A stretch of DNA of 64,000 nt from Bacillota bacterium (GTDB lineage Bacteria; Bacillota; UBA5301; JAMCQP01): positions 39,120 to 103,119 of the forward strand of contig JAMCQP010000045.1 of NCBI GenBank assembly GCA_023381695.1. Direction: 5' to 3'. The notes under the pieces were generated by a model. That model was not told the origin of the DNA, did not search any database, and worked only from the letters and a program-made list of their open reading frames with translations. This document shows positions 53,222 through 63,108 of the stretch, piece after piece (position 1 is the first letter of the stretch; each line of letters starts with the position of its first letter). The position numbers and the translations under genes were made by a program.

Positions 53222-54253
53222 TTGTCACGACCAACATTAGCAGACGTGGCCCGGCTGGCCGGTGTAGCCATTTCAACCGCTTCAGTGGTCCTGAATAATA
53301 AGGGGCGCGTAAGTCCAGCCACAAGAGCTCAGGTCCAGGCCGCAGCGCAGGCCCTTGGCTACCAGCCGAACGCCGTGGCCAGAAGGTTGGCCAGCCGGCG
53401 GACAAACATCGTCGCGGTAGTCGTCCCCAGCCTGGCCAACCCCTTTTTTGCCACGATCGTTCATGAGCTTCAGGGAAGGCTGCTGGACGCCGGATTGGAC
53501 ATTATTATGTACGATACCGAAGACGATGTGCAACTGGAGGCGAAGCACACCGAGTCCCTGCTCCGCAATCGCGTGGACGGGGTGGTATTCATCGGACAGC
53601 ATACGGGGATGGAGCATCCTAACGACCAGATCCTCCGGGAGCTACCGGAACAGGGGGTCAAGCTGGTGCTCGTCGAACGTGAATTGAGTGAGTCTCCCAT
53701 CCCGCAAATCTATGCGGATAAAGAGGAAGGCGCCAGGAGCGCCGTTCGCCACCTGGTTAGCCTTGGCCACCGCCGGATTGCCATGGTGGGCGGCTTTTTA
53801 AGCATGGGGGGCTCGTTTTTGCGCCGCCGTGGCTACGAAACAGCGTTACAGGAAGCAAAGATCCCCGTGGACAGCGATTTAATTGTTGACGGCGGTTTCA
53901 CGCCTCTGGGGGGATATCAGGTAACAAGGGAACTTCTTCTACGCCGGCCTGGCATTACCGCGCTCTTTGTGGCAAACGATCTGATGAGCATCGGTGTACT
54001 GAAAGCTTTGCAGGAAAGCGGGAAAAGGGTGCCGGAGGATGTATCCGTGATCGGCTTCGATAATATCCCGGAGTCCCGTTTTCTCAACCCATCGCTGTCC
54101 ACGGTGGATGTCCCCACCCGGCGGCTCGGACAAGCAGCGGCCGAGGTGCTGTTGTCCAGTCTTGAAGACAAAACTACCAATTCACGAACAATCGTATTCC
54201 CGGTGGAATTAATTATCCGGGATTCCACCGGCCCCTGTAATGTTAATATATAG
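53222..54253 (+). CDS. LacI family transcriptional regulator
   Basis: SRPTLADVARLAGVAISTASVVLNNKGRVSPATRAQVQAAAQALGYQPNAVARRLASRRTNIVAVVVPSL; TTG start at 53222 preferred over upstream ATG at 53093 because the HTH begins right there. Confidence 0.92.
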   Translation: MSRPTLADVARLAGVAISTASVVLNNKGRVSPATRAQVQAAAQALGYQPNAVARRLASRRTNIVAVVVPSLANPFFATIVHELQGRLLDAGLDIIMYDTEDDVQLEAKHTESLLRNRVDGVVFIGQHTGMEHPNDQILRELPEQGVKLVLVERELSESPIPQIYADKEEGARSAVRHLVSLGHRRIAMVGGFLSMGGSFLRRRGYETALQEAKIPVDSDLIVDGGFTPLGGYQVTRELLLRRPGITALFVANDLMSIGVLKALQESGKRVPEDVSVIGFDNIPESRFLNPSLSTVDVPTRRLGQAAAEVLLSSLEDKTTNSRTIVFPVELIIRDSTGPCNVNI

Positions 54254-54317
54254 AAATTTTCAGCCGAATAATTTGCCACTGCGACATCCCTTTCAAATGG
54301 CGGGATCTTTAAAATTT

Positions 54318-56303
54318 TTAGGCCCCGACGAACTGGACGCCGTAGGGTTCACCAACCACTTCACCGTAGCCGGGCACGTTCACCGCTACTTCGTCCGGCT
54401 TGTGGTTCATGACCATGTAAACCGGCAAACCGGACCTGGAGGCCAGCGCCAGCCGGCGCACCTCCACCCCGGGAGGCAAAACAAACGGCTCAAGCCCCGC
54501 ACGGAGCATCGCTTCTTTAGCGATAAACGAAAATGTCTTCTCGTCCAGTGCGGTCCCTACGTAGTAAGCAAGGCCTTTGCCAAACCGGTTTATGGTTACG
54601 GCCCCCAAACCAGGCCTGGCGCCGCCGGCATACACCGCCAAAACCTCGGCGGTAATCGGCAGCAAGTAATCACACCAGACGGAACCCGCACCCACATCCC
54701 CATTCGCAAGGTGGAGATTAACGGTTTGTCTTGCATCTAATGCCTCATAATCGTCCACCTTGACCCCGAATACATCCTCCAGCCCACCCGGCAAGGCCGA
54801 TTCCACCACCCGATTGCTCTCATCCTTCACTCCCACTCGAAAGCCCGCCACCACCACCCCGCCTCGCTCGACAAAAGCTCTCAAAGCTTCCCTTTGCTCC
54901 TGGCGCATCAGCATTGGAACCGGCAAAACCACCAGCTTTCTACCCTGCCAGAGCCGATCGTCAGGCAATAGATCTATTTCGGCTCCGAGCGCAAAAAACG
55001 CCTGATAAAACCGGTCGAACTCTCTCTGAAACGAGAAAGATCGACTCTGGGGCTGGATTTGCCATGCCCAGAGATTGTCCGGCCACCATCCGAACGCTAC
55101 CCTGCCGGCTTCAGGCGTCCCAGCAGAGCCCGGCACCGCAAGCTGCTCAAATTCCTTCACCAATTTGCCAATGGCCTTGAACTCCTCATACCTCCTGCCC
55201 GGGCTTGCGTCATGGTTCAACACGCCGTGGCAAAACTCCTCGGTGCCAAAGACCGCTGACCGCCATCTGAAGAAGATCAGCGCTTCGGCGCCGTGGCCCA
55301 AGGCTTGCGCCGCCCAGAGCCTGGCCTGGCCTGGCCGCGGCAGGTATCCTAGCACATCCCAGCCTTGCGCGCCAATGAGTTGCTCGATGATCCAAAAAGG
55401 CCTGTTCGCAAACCCTCTCGCAAAGTCCAGGGCCAGGGCCGGCTGCCAGGCCTCGGGCGCCTCGCTGGACTCACCCCAGACCGGATAGTTGTCAAACCCC
55501 ACAATATCCAGTTCCCTGGCCATCGCCGGTTGATCAATGGCGGGCCCCGGCTGGATGAAGTTGTGGGTGACAAACTGGCCGGAGGTTCTTTGCCGGAGAA
55601 CCTCCACCTGCATTTTTAAAAAGCTTGTGACCTGACTGGCGGCAAACCTTCTGTGCTCCAGCCGCAGCAAAGGGTTGTGCTGGCCGATGGTTGGCCATGG
55701 GAGCGGTATCTGGTCCCAGGCGGAGTACGTCTGGTTCCAAAAGACCGCCCCCAGGGCTTCATTCAACGCGTCAAGCGTCCCGTACTTCCTCTTGAGCCAG
55801 TTCGCAAACTCGTGGCGGCAGATCTCACAAAAACACTGATCCGAACCTTCGTGTCCCAACTCGTTATCGATCTGCCAGCCGATGATCCTGGGGTCATGGC
55901 CATAATGATCCGCCAGCGCCCGGACCACGCGCAGACTGTGCCCCCTATAACCCTGGTGGGAGAAACAATACTCACGTCTCCCGCCAAAACTGACGCGCCT
56001 GCCGTCCTGCCTGACCAACAATACGGTGGGGTCTTTGGCCACCAGCAGGGCGGGCGGGGTCGCGGTAGGAGTGCCGAGTATCACGGCGATTCCGGCTCCG
56101 GCCAGTTTCTCTATGACTTCATCAAAGAGCCCGAATTCAAACCTTCCCTCTTCAGGCTCAAAGATCGACCAGGCGAATTCGCCCAGCCGCACGGTATTGA
56201 CCCCGGCCTCCCGCATGAGCCGGATATCCTGGTCCCATCTCGATTTCGGCCATTGCTCGGGATAATAATCGACCCCAAACCTCACTCTACCATTCCCTCC
56301 CAT
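54318..56303 (-). CDS. beta-galactosidase, GH42 family
   Basis: VRFGVDYYPEQWPKSRWDQDIRLMREAGVNTVRLGEFAWSIFEPEEGRFEFGLFD..., WQIDNELGHEGSDQCFCEICRHEFANWLKRKYGTLDALNEALGAVFW. Confidence 0.95.
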   Translation of the reverse strand: MGGNGRVRFGVDYYPEQWPKSRWDQDIRLMREAGVNTVRLGEFAWSIFEPEEGRFEFGLFDEVIEKLAGAGIAVILGTPTATPPALLVAKDPTVLLVRQDGRRVSFGGRREYCFSHQGYRGHSLRVVRALADHYGHDPRIIGWQIDNELGHEGSDQCFCEICRHEFANWLKRKYGTLDALNEALGAVFWNQTYSAWDQIPLPWPTIGQHNPLLRLEHRRFAASQVTSFLKMQVEVLRQRTSGQFVTHNFIQPGPAIDQPAMARELDIVGFDNYPVWGESSEAPEAWQPALALDFARGFANRPFWIIEQLIGAQGWDVLGYLPRPGQARLWAAQALGHGAEALIFFRWRSAVFGTEEFCHGVLNHDASPGRRYEEFKAIGKLVKEFEQLAVPGSAGTPEAGRVAFGWWPDNLWAWQIQPQSRSFSFQREFDRFYQAFFALGAEIDLLPDDRLWQGRKLVVLPVPMLMRQEQREALRAFVERGGVVVAGFRVGVKDESNRVVESALPGGLEDVFGVKVDDYEALDARQTVNLHLANGDVGAGSVWCDYLLPITAEVLAVYAGGARPGLGAVTINRFGKGLAYYVGTALDEKTFSFIAKEAMLRAGLEPFVLPPGVEVRRLALASRSGLPVYMVMNHKPDEVAVNVPGYGEVVGEPYGVQFVGA

Positions 56304-56354
56304 TTATTAATTTTAGTGGTCAAGCATTAATTATAGCGCCTCAAACACTTTCAA

Positions 56355-57194
56355 TCAGCCCTTGACCGAACCGCTCAAGATGCCGGAAATGAACTGACGC
56401 TGCAGGATGAGGAAAACAGCCATGATCGGCAACGTGCTCACCGAGGCTCCAAGCATGAGCTGGCCGTAATCTATGCGCGAAAGCCCGATCAAGCTCGAGA
56501 GCGCAACGGGGATGGTGTACATCTTCGGGTCATTGAGGACCACCAGCGGCCACATGAAGTTATTCCACTGGAACATGAACATGTAGATCGCCAGCGCCGC
56601 CAGAGCCGGCCGCATGCTGGGGAGGACGATTCTCATGAATGTGCCGAACTCGCTGCACCCGTCGATCCTTCCGGCCTCAATCATCTCCGTGGGCACCGCC
56701 TGCATGTTTTGCCGCATGAGGAAGATCCCAAAGGCGTTGGCCAGGTTGGGCGTCAGGACAGCTTTATAAGTGTTGATCCATCCTAATTTGGCCATGGTGG
56801 AAAAGAGCGGGATCAGGGTGGCCTGGTAGGGCACCATGATGGTAATCAACACGCCAAAGAAGATCGCATCTCTTCCCCTGAACTGAAACTTGGCGAAGGC
56901 ATACCCCGCCATGGCGCTTAAAAAGACCGTCACAATGGTATAAACGACCGCCAAAATGGTGGAGTTGAAGACCACCCGCGCCAGCCCGACCTCGGCCTGA
57001 AGGTTGGCCAGGTTGCTCAGGAGATGCTTGCCGGGCAAGAGGTTCGGGGGCAACGCAAAGATTTCACCGGTGGAATGGGTGGCGGCGATGAACATCCAAT
57101 AAAACGGGGCAAGCGAAAGAAAGGCTCCCGCAATCAAACCAGCAAAGAGCAGGATCCTGGCGATCAGGTTTTTGCGTTCAATCACTGTCGGCAC
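56355..57194 (-). CDS. carbohydrate ABC transporter permease (MalG type)
   Basis: VPTEMIEAGRIDGCSEFGTFMRIVLPSMRPALAALAIYMFMFQWNNFMWPLV. Confidence 0.94.
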   Translation of the reverse strand: MPTVIERKNLIARILLFAGLIAGAFLSLAPFYWMFIAATHSTGEIFALPPNLLPGKHLLSNLANLQAEVGLARVVFNSTILAVVYTIVTVFLSAMAGYAFAKFQFRGRDAIFFGVLITIMVPYQATLIPLFSTMAKLGWINTYKAVLTPNLANAFGIFLMRQNMQAVPTEMIEAGRIDGCSEFGTFMRIVLPSMRPALAALAIYMFMFQWNNFMWPLVVLNDPKMYTIPVALSSLIGLSRIDYGQLMLGASVSTLPIMAVFLILQRQFISGILSGSVKG

Positions 57195-58068
57195 CCCCTA
57201 TCTTGAGCTGGAACCAGGAGAGCACGGCGATGATCGCCACCAGGACGTAACTGATCGCCGAGGCATAGCCGAAGTCGAAATACTGAAAGCCCTGCCGGTA
57301 AATGTAAAGTGCGGCCGTGAGGGTGGCATTATTGGGTCCTCCTTTGGTCAAGATATACGGCTCATCAAATAACTGCAGGGTCCCAATCGTGGAAAGGATG
57401 AAGGCAAACAGGATGATCGGCTTCAGCATTGGGACGGTAATCCTGAAGAACCGCTGCACGGTTCCCGCTCCGTCTATGTTCGCCGCCTCGTAAAGTTCTC
57501 CGGAGATCTGTTGAAGGCCGGCCAGCATGATCACCATGTTGTAACCCGTCCACCGCCAGGTGATCGCCATCATCAGGCCCACTTTAGCCCAAAATGGGTT
57601 TGCCAGCCAGTCGATCTTCGGCAATTTGAGGATGGAGTGCAAAAAATAGTTTACCAGGCCAAAGTCCGTATTGAGCAGGATTACAAACACCACGGAATAG
57701 GCGACCAGCGCCGTGATAGCCGGCATGAAGTAAGCCACCCTGAACGCGCCCTTAAATCTTACCAGAGCAGAGTTAAGACCAACCGCGATCAAAAGCGCCA
57801 GCACCAGCTGAACCGGTACCTGGATCGCCAGGATGGTGAAGTTGTTCAGGAGCGCGGTTAGAAAATAATCATCGGAGATCAGCCGCGCATAGTTGGCCAA
57901 TCCCGCAAAGACGTAAGAACCTGCCTGGCGGGTCTGAAAACTCAGCAGAAACGAAGCGATGATCGGATATATGGTGAAAATCGAGAAAAGAATCACCGCC
58001 GGGGCAATGAACAGATATGGTGTCAATCTGCTAAAAGACCGGGCTCTTCGTCTTGGACCTCCAGTCAC
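57178..58068 (-). CDS. sugar ABC transporter permease (MalF type)
   Basis: LQQISGELYEAANIDGAGTVQRFFRITVPMLKPIILFAFILSTIGTLQLFDEPYILTKGGP. Confidence 0.94.
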   Translation of the reverse strand: MTGGPRRRARSFSRLTPYLFIAPAVILFSIFTIYPIIASFLLSFQTRQAGSYVFAGLANYARLISDDYFLTALLNNFTILAIQVPVQLVLALLIAVGLNSALVRFKGAFRVAYFMPAITALVAYSVVFVILLNTDFGLVNYFLHSILKLPKIDWLANPFWAKVGLMMAITWRWTGYNMVIMLAGLQQISGELYEAANIDGAGTVQRFFRITVPMLKPIILFAFILSTIGTLQLFDEPYILTKGGPNNATLTAALYIYRQGFQYFDFGYASAISYVLVAIIAVLSWFQLKIGGADSD

Positions 58069-58241
58069 CTGTCCTGACGCCTCCTAAACAGGGTGTGAAT
58101 AAAAGAATAAGAATGGGGTGAGCGAGGCGGATGCCTTGGGCCTGCGCCCACCCCCCAAGTTATCCCATCACTCAGCCGGGGCCAACGGAAACCTTCTAGC
58201 GCGTCTTACAGCCAAGGTCAACGGGAAACAGCCTGCGCGTC

Positions 58242-59564
58242 TTAACGCGCCGCGAGCTTGCGTCCCGTCGCAGCGGCAACGTCTTTGGCGGCTTTCCGCA
58301 TTACAGCCTCCGGGTCAGCATCCTGAGTAAGGAGTTGGGTGAGCGCATTGATGACATACTGATGCGCCTTGGAGAAATCACCAGTGTAGTTTACCGCCGG
58401 GATATCTTTAACCTCGCCGGCAAAGATGGCAAAGATCGGCTGATTCCCGAAAAACTCCTGCTTCTCCCGGAAGAACGAGTCCTCGTATGTGGGTAGATAC
58501 GAAGGGAACAGCCCCCATTTCTTAAGCATCACCATCTGCCCCTGGGTGGTGGCCAGAGCGTTTTCGACAAACCGCCAGGCCGCCTCGGGATTCTTGGCCG
58601 TAGCCGGGATGACCAGCGTCGAACCGCCAAGATTGGAGGCCCGGTTTCCGCCCCCGGTCAGGGCCGGAAGCAACATGACCCGCCATTTGCCCTTGAGTTC
58701 AGGTGCCTGATCCATAATTGTGCCGGAATACCAGACGCCGAACGGGATGCTGGCAACCGCTCCGTTCTTGGTAGCCGTGACCGTGGTGTCCCACGAACCC
58801 GCCGTGTTGAAAGAATATGGCTTGAGAGATTTGATGATCCTGGCAATTTTGATCGAAGTGTCAGAGCCCAGTGCAACCTCGCCTTTCTCATTGAAGTAGA
58901 AGGCCCCCGCCTGGTTCATCATCATCCTGTAGAGCGCATCGTCCCCGGTCCAGTCTATATTCAAGAGTTTGACCTTATCTCCGAAAGTTTTCTCGATTTT
59001 CTTCCCGGCTTCCACCATATCATCCCAGGTCTTGATCTCATCAGGGTTGATGCCGGCCTGGGCAAAATAGTCCGCACGGTAAAAGAGCCCCGTCGGACCG
59101 GAATCCCAGGGAATAGACCTGATCTTGCCGCCGACCCTGCTTTGCGCCCATTTGCTCGGGTCAAAATCCTTTACATATTTGGAGGCCACCGCCGTCAAAT
59201 CGTAGAAACCATTGGGGAACTGCTCGGTATAGACCGCCATATGGTCGCTCTCGATCTGGATGACGTCCGGCAAAACCACACCGGCCGCAAGAGCGGTCGT
59301 CACCTTGTCATAAAGGTCCAGCCTTCCGATATCCACCACATTAACCTTTACATCGGGATACTTCTTGTTGAAGCTGGCCACGGTATCTTTGAGCCCGCTC
59401 GCGGCGATGTTCCAGCCCCAGACGGTAATCTCGCCCTTAACCAGGCCCTTGCCAGCGACCGCCTTGTTGGGACCGGCGCCGGCTATCCCGGAAAAGCCCG
59501 CCAGGAGAGTCAGAACAACCAGGCTCCATATAACAAATCTTGATGTTTTACGCATGAAACCCAC
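58242..59564 (-). CDS. sugar ABC transporter substrate-binding protein (family 1)
   Basis: Signal peptide; GEITVWGWNIAASGLKDTVASFNKKYPDVKVNVVDIG; followed by two permeases. Confidence 0.92.
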   Translation of the reverse strand: MGFMRKTSRFVIWSLVVLTLLAGFSGIAGAGPNKAVAGKGLVKGEITVWGWNIAASGLKDTVASFNKKYPDVKVNVVDIGRLDLYDKVTTALAAGVVLPDVIQIESDHMAVYTEQFPNGFYDLTAVASKYVKDFDPSKWAQSRVGGKIRSIPWDSGPTGLFYRADYFAQAGINPDEIKTWDDMVEAGKKIEKTFGDKVKLLNIDWTGDDALYRMMMNQAGAFYFNEKGEVALGSDTSIKIARIIKSLKPYSFNTAGSWDTTVTATKNGAVASIPFGVWYSGTIMDQAPELKGKWRVMLLPALTGGGNRASNLGGSTLVIPATAKNPEAAWRFVENALATTQGQMVMLKKWGLFPSYLPTYEDSFFREKQEFFGNQPIFAIFAGEVKDIPAVNYTGDFSKAHQYVINALTQLLTQDADPEAVMRKAAKDVAAATGRKLAAR

Positions 59565-59735
59565 GCCTCCTTACATTTTTTCATTTGCAGTTGTCAGGAC
59601 GTTGGCAAGCCGTCAAGCAAGATCGATTCGCCAATTGCCGCACATTCCCCCTTTTTGGCCGGCTCCAGCCCCGGGCGATTCAGATACCTTAACCGTCTCT
59701 GCTGCCCCCCTCGAAGGTCAGGCTCACGGATTTAA

Positions 59736-61049
59736 TCAGCTCAACCACGATCTCTTCAGGTTGGACTTGAACTTCGGCAACAACTCCCCATGCGCCTCGA
59801 TGAGTTCGTCCACCATCGCCCATATCTCATCAAGGCTCAGAACCGACGACGCATGCGGGTCCATCATCACCGCGTGGTACACGTATTCCCGTTTGCCGGT
59901 CAAGGCGGCCTCCACCGTCAACTGCTGAACATTTATATTGGTACGGTTCATGGCTGCAAGCTGCGGAGGCAGGGCTCCCACATGGCACGGCTGGACCCCG
60001 GCCTTGTTCACCAGGCAGGGGACTTCCACGCAAGAATCCTGGGGAAGGTTGGTAATCAAGCCGGTATTGAGTACGTTCCCGTTGAACGAACGCTCCACCC
60101 CTGTTTCCATGGAATGAATGATGAAGGCGGCATACTCCTCGCTTCGCTCAATCTCAACAGGCTCGCCTCTCTCCAGAGACTGCCTGGTCTCCTCAAAAGT
60201 CTCGAGATTTTTCTCGCTTCGCCGGAGATACTCATCGATGGGGACATCAAACCTCTCGATGAGGTCGTCGCGCTTGATGAAATAAGGAACGTACTCGGCC
60301 ATATGCTCGCTGGACTCGGTGACAAAGTAACCGAGCCGCTTCATCATCTCAAACCTGACCTTGTCCCGGCCGAAGATCGCCGGGTCTTCCATGGCTTTAA
60401 ATAAGCGCGGGTAGGCGTCCCCGCCGTCATGGCGGAACTCCAGGAACCAGGCCATGTGGTTGATGCCCGCCACGCGGTAGCTTACTTCATTGAGCGGGGC
60501 GCTGATATACTCCGACAATCTGGCCGCGGTATGCTGCACGCTATGGCACAGGCCCACCGCCTTGATTCCCGAACCCCGCGCCACGGCAAGGGTCAAAATC
60601 GCCATCGGGTTGGTGTAATTGAGCAAAAGCGCATCCGGGCAGAGTTCTTCCATCTCCCGGCAAATATCCAGCAACACCGGGATGGTCCTGAGCCCCCGGA
60701 AGACTCCCCCCACCCCGATGGTGTCTCCGATGGTCTGTTTCAGGCCGTACTTGCGAGGAATGTTGAAATCAGTCAGGGTAGCCTCATGCATGCCGACCTG
60801 CACGGCATTGATCACGTAATCCGCATTCTTCAAGGCCTCCCGGCGGTCCATAGTGGCCTCAATTGCGGCATTGCTTCCCACTGCCTCGGCGACCCGCTGA
60901 ACCATGAGTTTCGCAGTCTTCAGTCTTATAGGATCAATATCCACCAGGGAGATGGTTGAACCCCGCAATTCTGGAAAGCCCAAAATATCCACCATCAGGT
61001 GCTTGGTAAATATCACGCTGCCCGCGCCAATCATCACGATTTTGGACAT
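59736..61049 (-). CDS. GH4 family alpha-galactosidase/alpha-glucosidase
   Basis: MSKIVMIGAGSVIFTKHLMVDILGFPELRGSTISLVDIDPIRL, NPMAILTLAVARGSGIKAVGLCHSVQ; NAD-dependent GH4 pattern. Confidence 0.93.
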   Translation of the reverse strand: MSKIVMIGAGSVIFTKHLMVDILGFPELRGSTISLVDIDPIRLKTAKLMVQRVAEAVGSNAAIEATMDRREALKNADYVINAVQVGMHEATLTDFNIPRKYGLKQTIGDTIGVGGVFRGLRTIPVLLDICREMEELCPDALLLNYTNPMAILTLAVARGSGIKAVGLCHSVQHTAARLSEYISAPLNEVSYRVAGINHMAWFLEFRHDGGDAYPRLFKAMEDPAIFGRDKVRFEMMKRLGYFVTESSEHMAEYVPYFIKRDDLIERFDVPIDEYLRRSEKNLETFEETRQSLERGEPVEIERSEEYAAFIIHSMETGVERSFNGNVLNTGLITNLPQDSCVEVPCLVNKAGVQPCHVGALPPQLAAMNRTNINVQQLTVEAALTGKREYVYHAVMMDPHASSVLSLDEIWAMVDELIEAHGELLPKFKSNLKRSWLS

Positions 61050-61121
61050 GTGATATCCTCCTGGTTCTCAGTTTGCTTTGCCGTGCTTTCCCTGAAGGAA
61101 AACCGCCATGATCGGCAACAT

Positions 61122-61136
61122 TGACGAAACGCTTCA
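61122..61136. promoter_or_regulatory. LacI-family operator candidate 4
   Basis: TGACGAAACGCTTCA. Confidence 0.65.
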
Positions 61137-61309
61137 CTATCTGAGTCAATTATTTCGCGCTAAGTGCAAGGATTCCTCCTTTTACATTTAAAAATATGCC
61201 AAGGAAACCCGTTCACGTTTGGCATGGGTGCGCCACTCCAATGCAAAATTGATAAATTGTTGCCATTGATATTGGAGGCTAAACCCGAGGAGGAATGCAG
61301 CCCAAATAT

Positions 61310-61324
61310 GACGAAGCGTTTCAC
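61310..61324. promoter_or_regulatory. LacI-family operator candidate 5
   Basis: TGACGAAGCGTTTCA; the core GAAGCGTTTC is the reverse complement of site 4's GAAACGCTTC. Confidence 0.65.
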
Positions 61325-61442
61325 CATGCTATAGGCCGTCCGAAGTATCATCTTTCATCCCGCTCATGGCGACCCCTTTTCATCTGGGGTAATTTACCAA
61401 TTTTCCGAAATAAAATTGGTATGACCACATGGAATTTTCAGG

Positions 61443-61471
61443 TTGATCTTGCAACCACCTCGTCGTATAAT
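61443..61471 (+). promoter_or_regulatory. sigma-A type promoter for the dipeptide ABC operon
   Basis: TTGATC - 17 bp - TATAAT. Confidence 0.65.
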
Positions 61472-61544
61472 TATAAAAACAAAAGTATATTCATCACTTT
61501 CCAGATAAGACACCAAACCTGGCATCAAAAGGGGGAAGTTGTGC

Positions 61545-63071
61545 ATGAATCAACGATTAAGCTGGAGGCTCCTGGTGGTTTTGGCGGGCTTTTTAATGCT
61601 GGCGGCCGGCTGGACAGGCCTTGTCAAAGTGGCGGAAGCGTCCAAAACGGGGGGCACCCTGAACATCTCGCTGGACGCGGATCCGCCGAAACTCGATCCC
61701 GCTTTTTCAAGCGCCCTGGTGGACCGGATGGTCTTCCAGAGCATCTTCGACAAACTGGTGGATCTGGACGCCAACGGCAAGATTGTGCCCATGCTGGCGG
61801 AGAAATGGGAGATCTCCAGTGATCAAAAAACATACATATTCAAGCTTCGCCAGGGCGTCAAGTTCCACGACGGCACCGACTTTAACGCCGAAGCCGTAAA
61901 ATTCAACTTTGAGCGGAACATGGACAAGGCTTCCACCCGCAGGAACGAATTAAAGAACGTCAGCCAGGTCACCGTCATTGATCCCTATACAGTCAAAGTC
62001 GAACTGGAAAAACCATTTGCCCCGTTTTTATCGGTCTTGACCGACCGGGCGGGCATGATGGCGTCTCCGGAAGCCGTCCAAAAATACGGGCAGGATTTTA
62101 TGAACCACCCGGTGGGAACGGGGCCGTTCGTCTTCAAGAGCCGCATCAAGGGGTCTTCCATCACGCTGGAGAGGAACCCGGATTACTGGCAGAAAGGCCT
62201 TCCCAAGCTGGACAAGGTGGTCTTCAAGATCATCAATGATCTGAACGTCGCCTTGATGAACCTGAAAAGCGGCGAAGTGGATATTACCAATGTGTTTCCC
62301 CACAAGGAAATTGACGCCGCAAAGAATGACCCCAAAATCAGGGTGATCAACAAACCTGGGCTGGGCTATCAGGGGATGTACCTGAACACCTCCAGACCGC
62401 CATTTGACAAGAAGGAACTCCGCCAGGCGGTGGATCTGTTGATCAACCGCGAGGCGATCGTCAAAGTGGTGCTGAACGGCGCCGGTTCTCCCGCGCACTC
62501 TCCGTTTTCCCCGGCGCATTTCACCTACGGCGCCAGCGACAAATATGCCAAACCGGACCTGAAGAAGGCCAAGGAGCTTCTTAAGGCCGCAGGAAAGCCG
62601 GACGGATTCTCTTTTACGCTCCTGATCGGCACCACCCCGGTTAACCAGCAAACCGGGCAGATGATCCAGAACATGCTGAGGCCGGCAGGCATCAATGTAA
62701 CCCTGGAGAGGCTGGAATTCGGGACCCTGCTTGACCGCTCTCAGAAAGGGAATTTCGAGGCATCGCAAATCGGCTGGAGCGGGCGGCCGGATCCGGATCA
62801 GAACATCTATGACTTCTTTGTAACCGGCGGACCTCAGAACGATGCCGCGTTCAGCAACACGGAGGTCGACAAACTTCTCCGTGACGCGCGCGAAGAATCG
62901 GATGAGGCCAAACGCAAGGAGATGTACGACCAGGTTTTGGCGATCCTCCATGAAGAAGCGCCGTACGTCTACTTTTATCATTCGCACAACATCTTCGGGA
63001 TCTCCAAGGCAGTTAAAGGATTCACATACGTGCCCGACGGCGTGATCCGCACCGTGAACTTGAGCAAGTAA
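61545..63071 (+). CDS. peptide ABC transporter substrate-binding protein (family 5, DppA type)
   Basis: MNQRLSWRLLVVLAGFLMLAAGWTGLVKVAEASKTGGTLNISLDADPPKLDPAFSSALVDRMVFQSIFDKLVDLD. Confidence 0.93.
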   Translation: MNQRLSWRLLVVLAGFLMLAAGWTGLVKVAEASKTGGTLNISLDADPPKLDPAFSSALVDRMVFQSIFDKLVDLDANGKIVPMLAEKWEISSDQKTYIFKLRQGVKFHDGTDFNAEAVKFNFERNMDKASTRRNELKNVSQVTVIDPYTVKVELEKPFAPFLSVLTDRAGMMASPEAVQKYGQDFMNHPVGTGPFVFKSRIKGSSITLERNPDYWQKGLPKLDKVVFKIINDLNVALMNLKSGEVDITNVFPHKEIDAAKNDPKIRVINKPGLGYQGMYLNTSRPPFDKKELRQAVDLLINREAIVKVVLNGAGSPAHSPFSPAHFTYGASDKYAKPDLKKAKELLKAAGKPDGFSFTLLIGTTPVNQQTGQMIQNMLRPAGINVTLERLEFGTLLDRSQKGNFEASQIGWSGRPDPDQNIYDFFVTGGPQNDAAFSNTEVDKLLRDAREESDEAKRKEMYDQVLAILHEEAPYVYFYHSHNIFGISKAVKGFTYVPDGVIRTVNLSK

Positions 63072-63108
63072 ACCAGTTGCAAGTGAACCAGTTAAAGGAG
63101 AAATCGCG

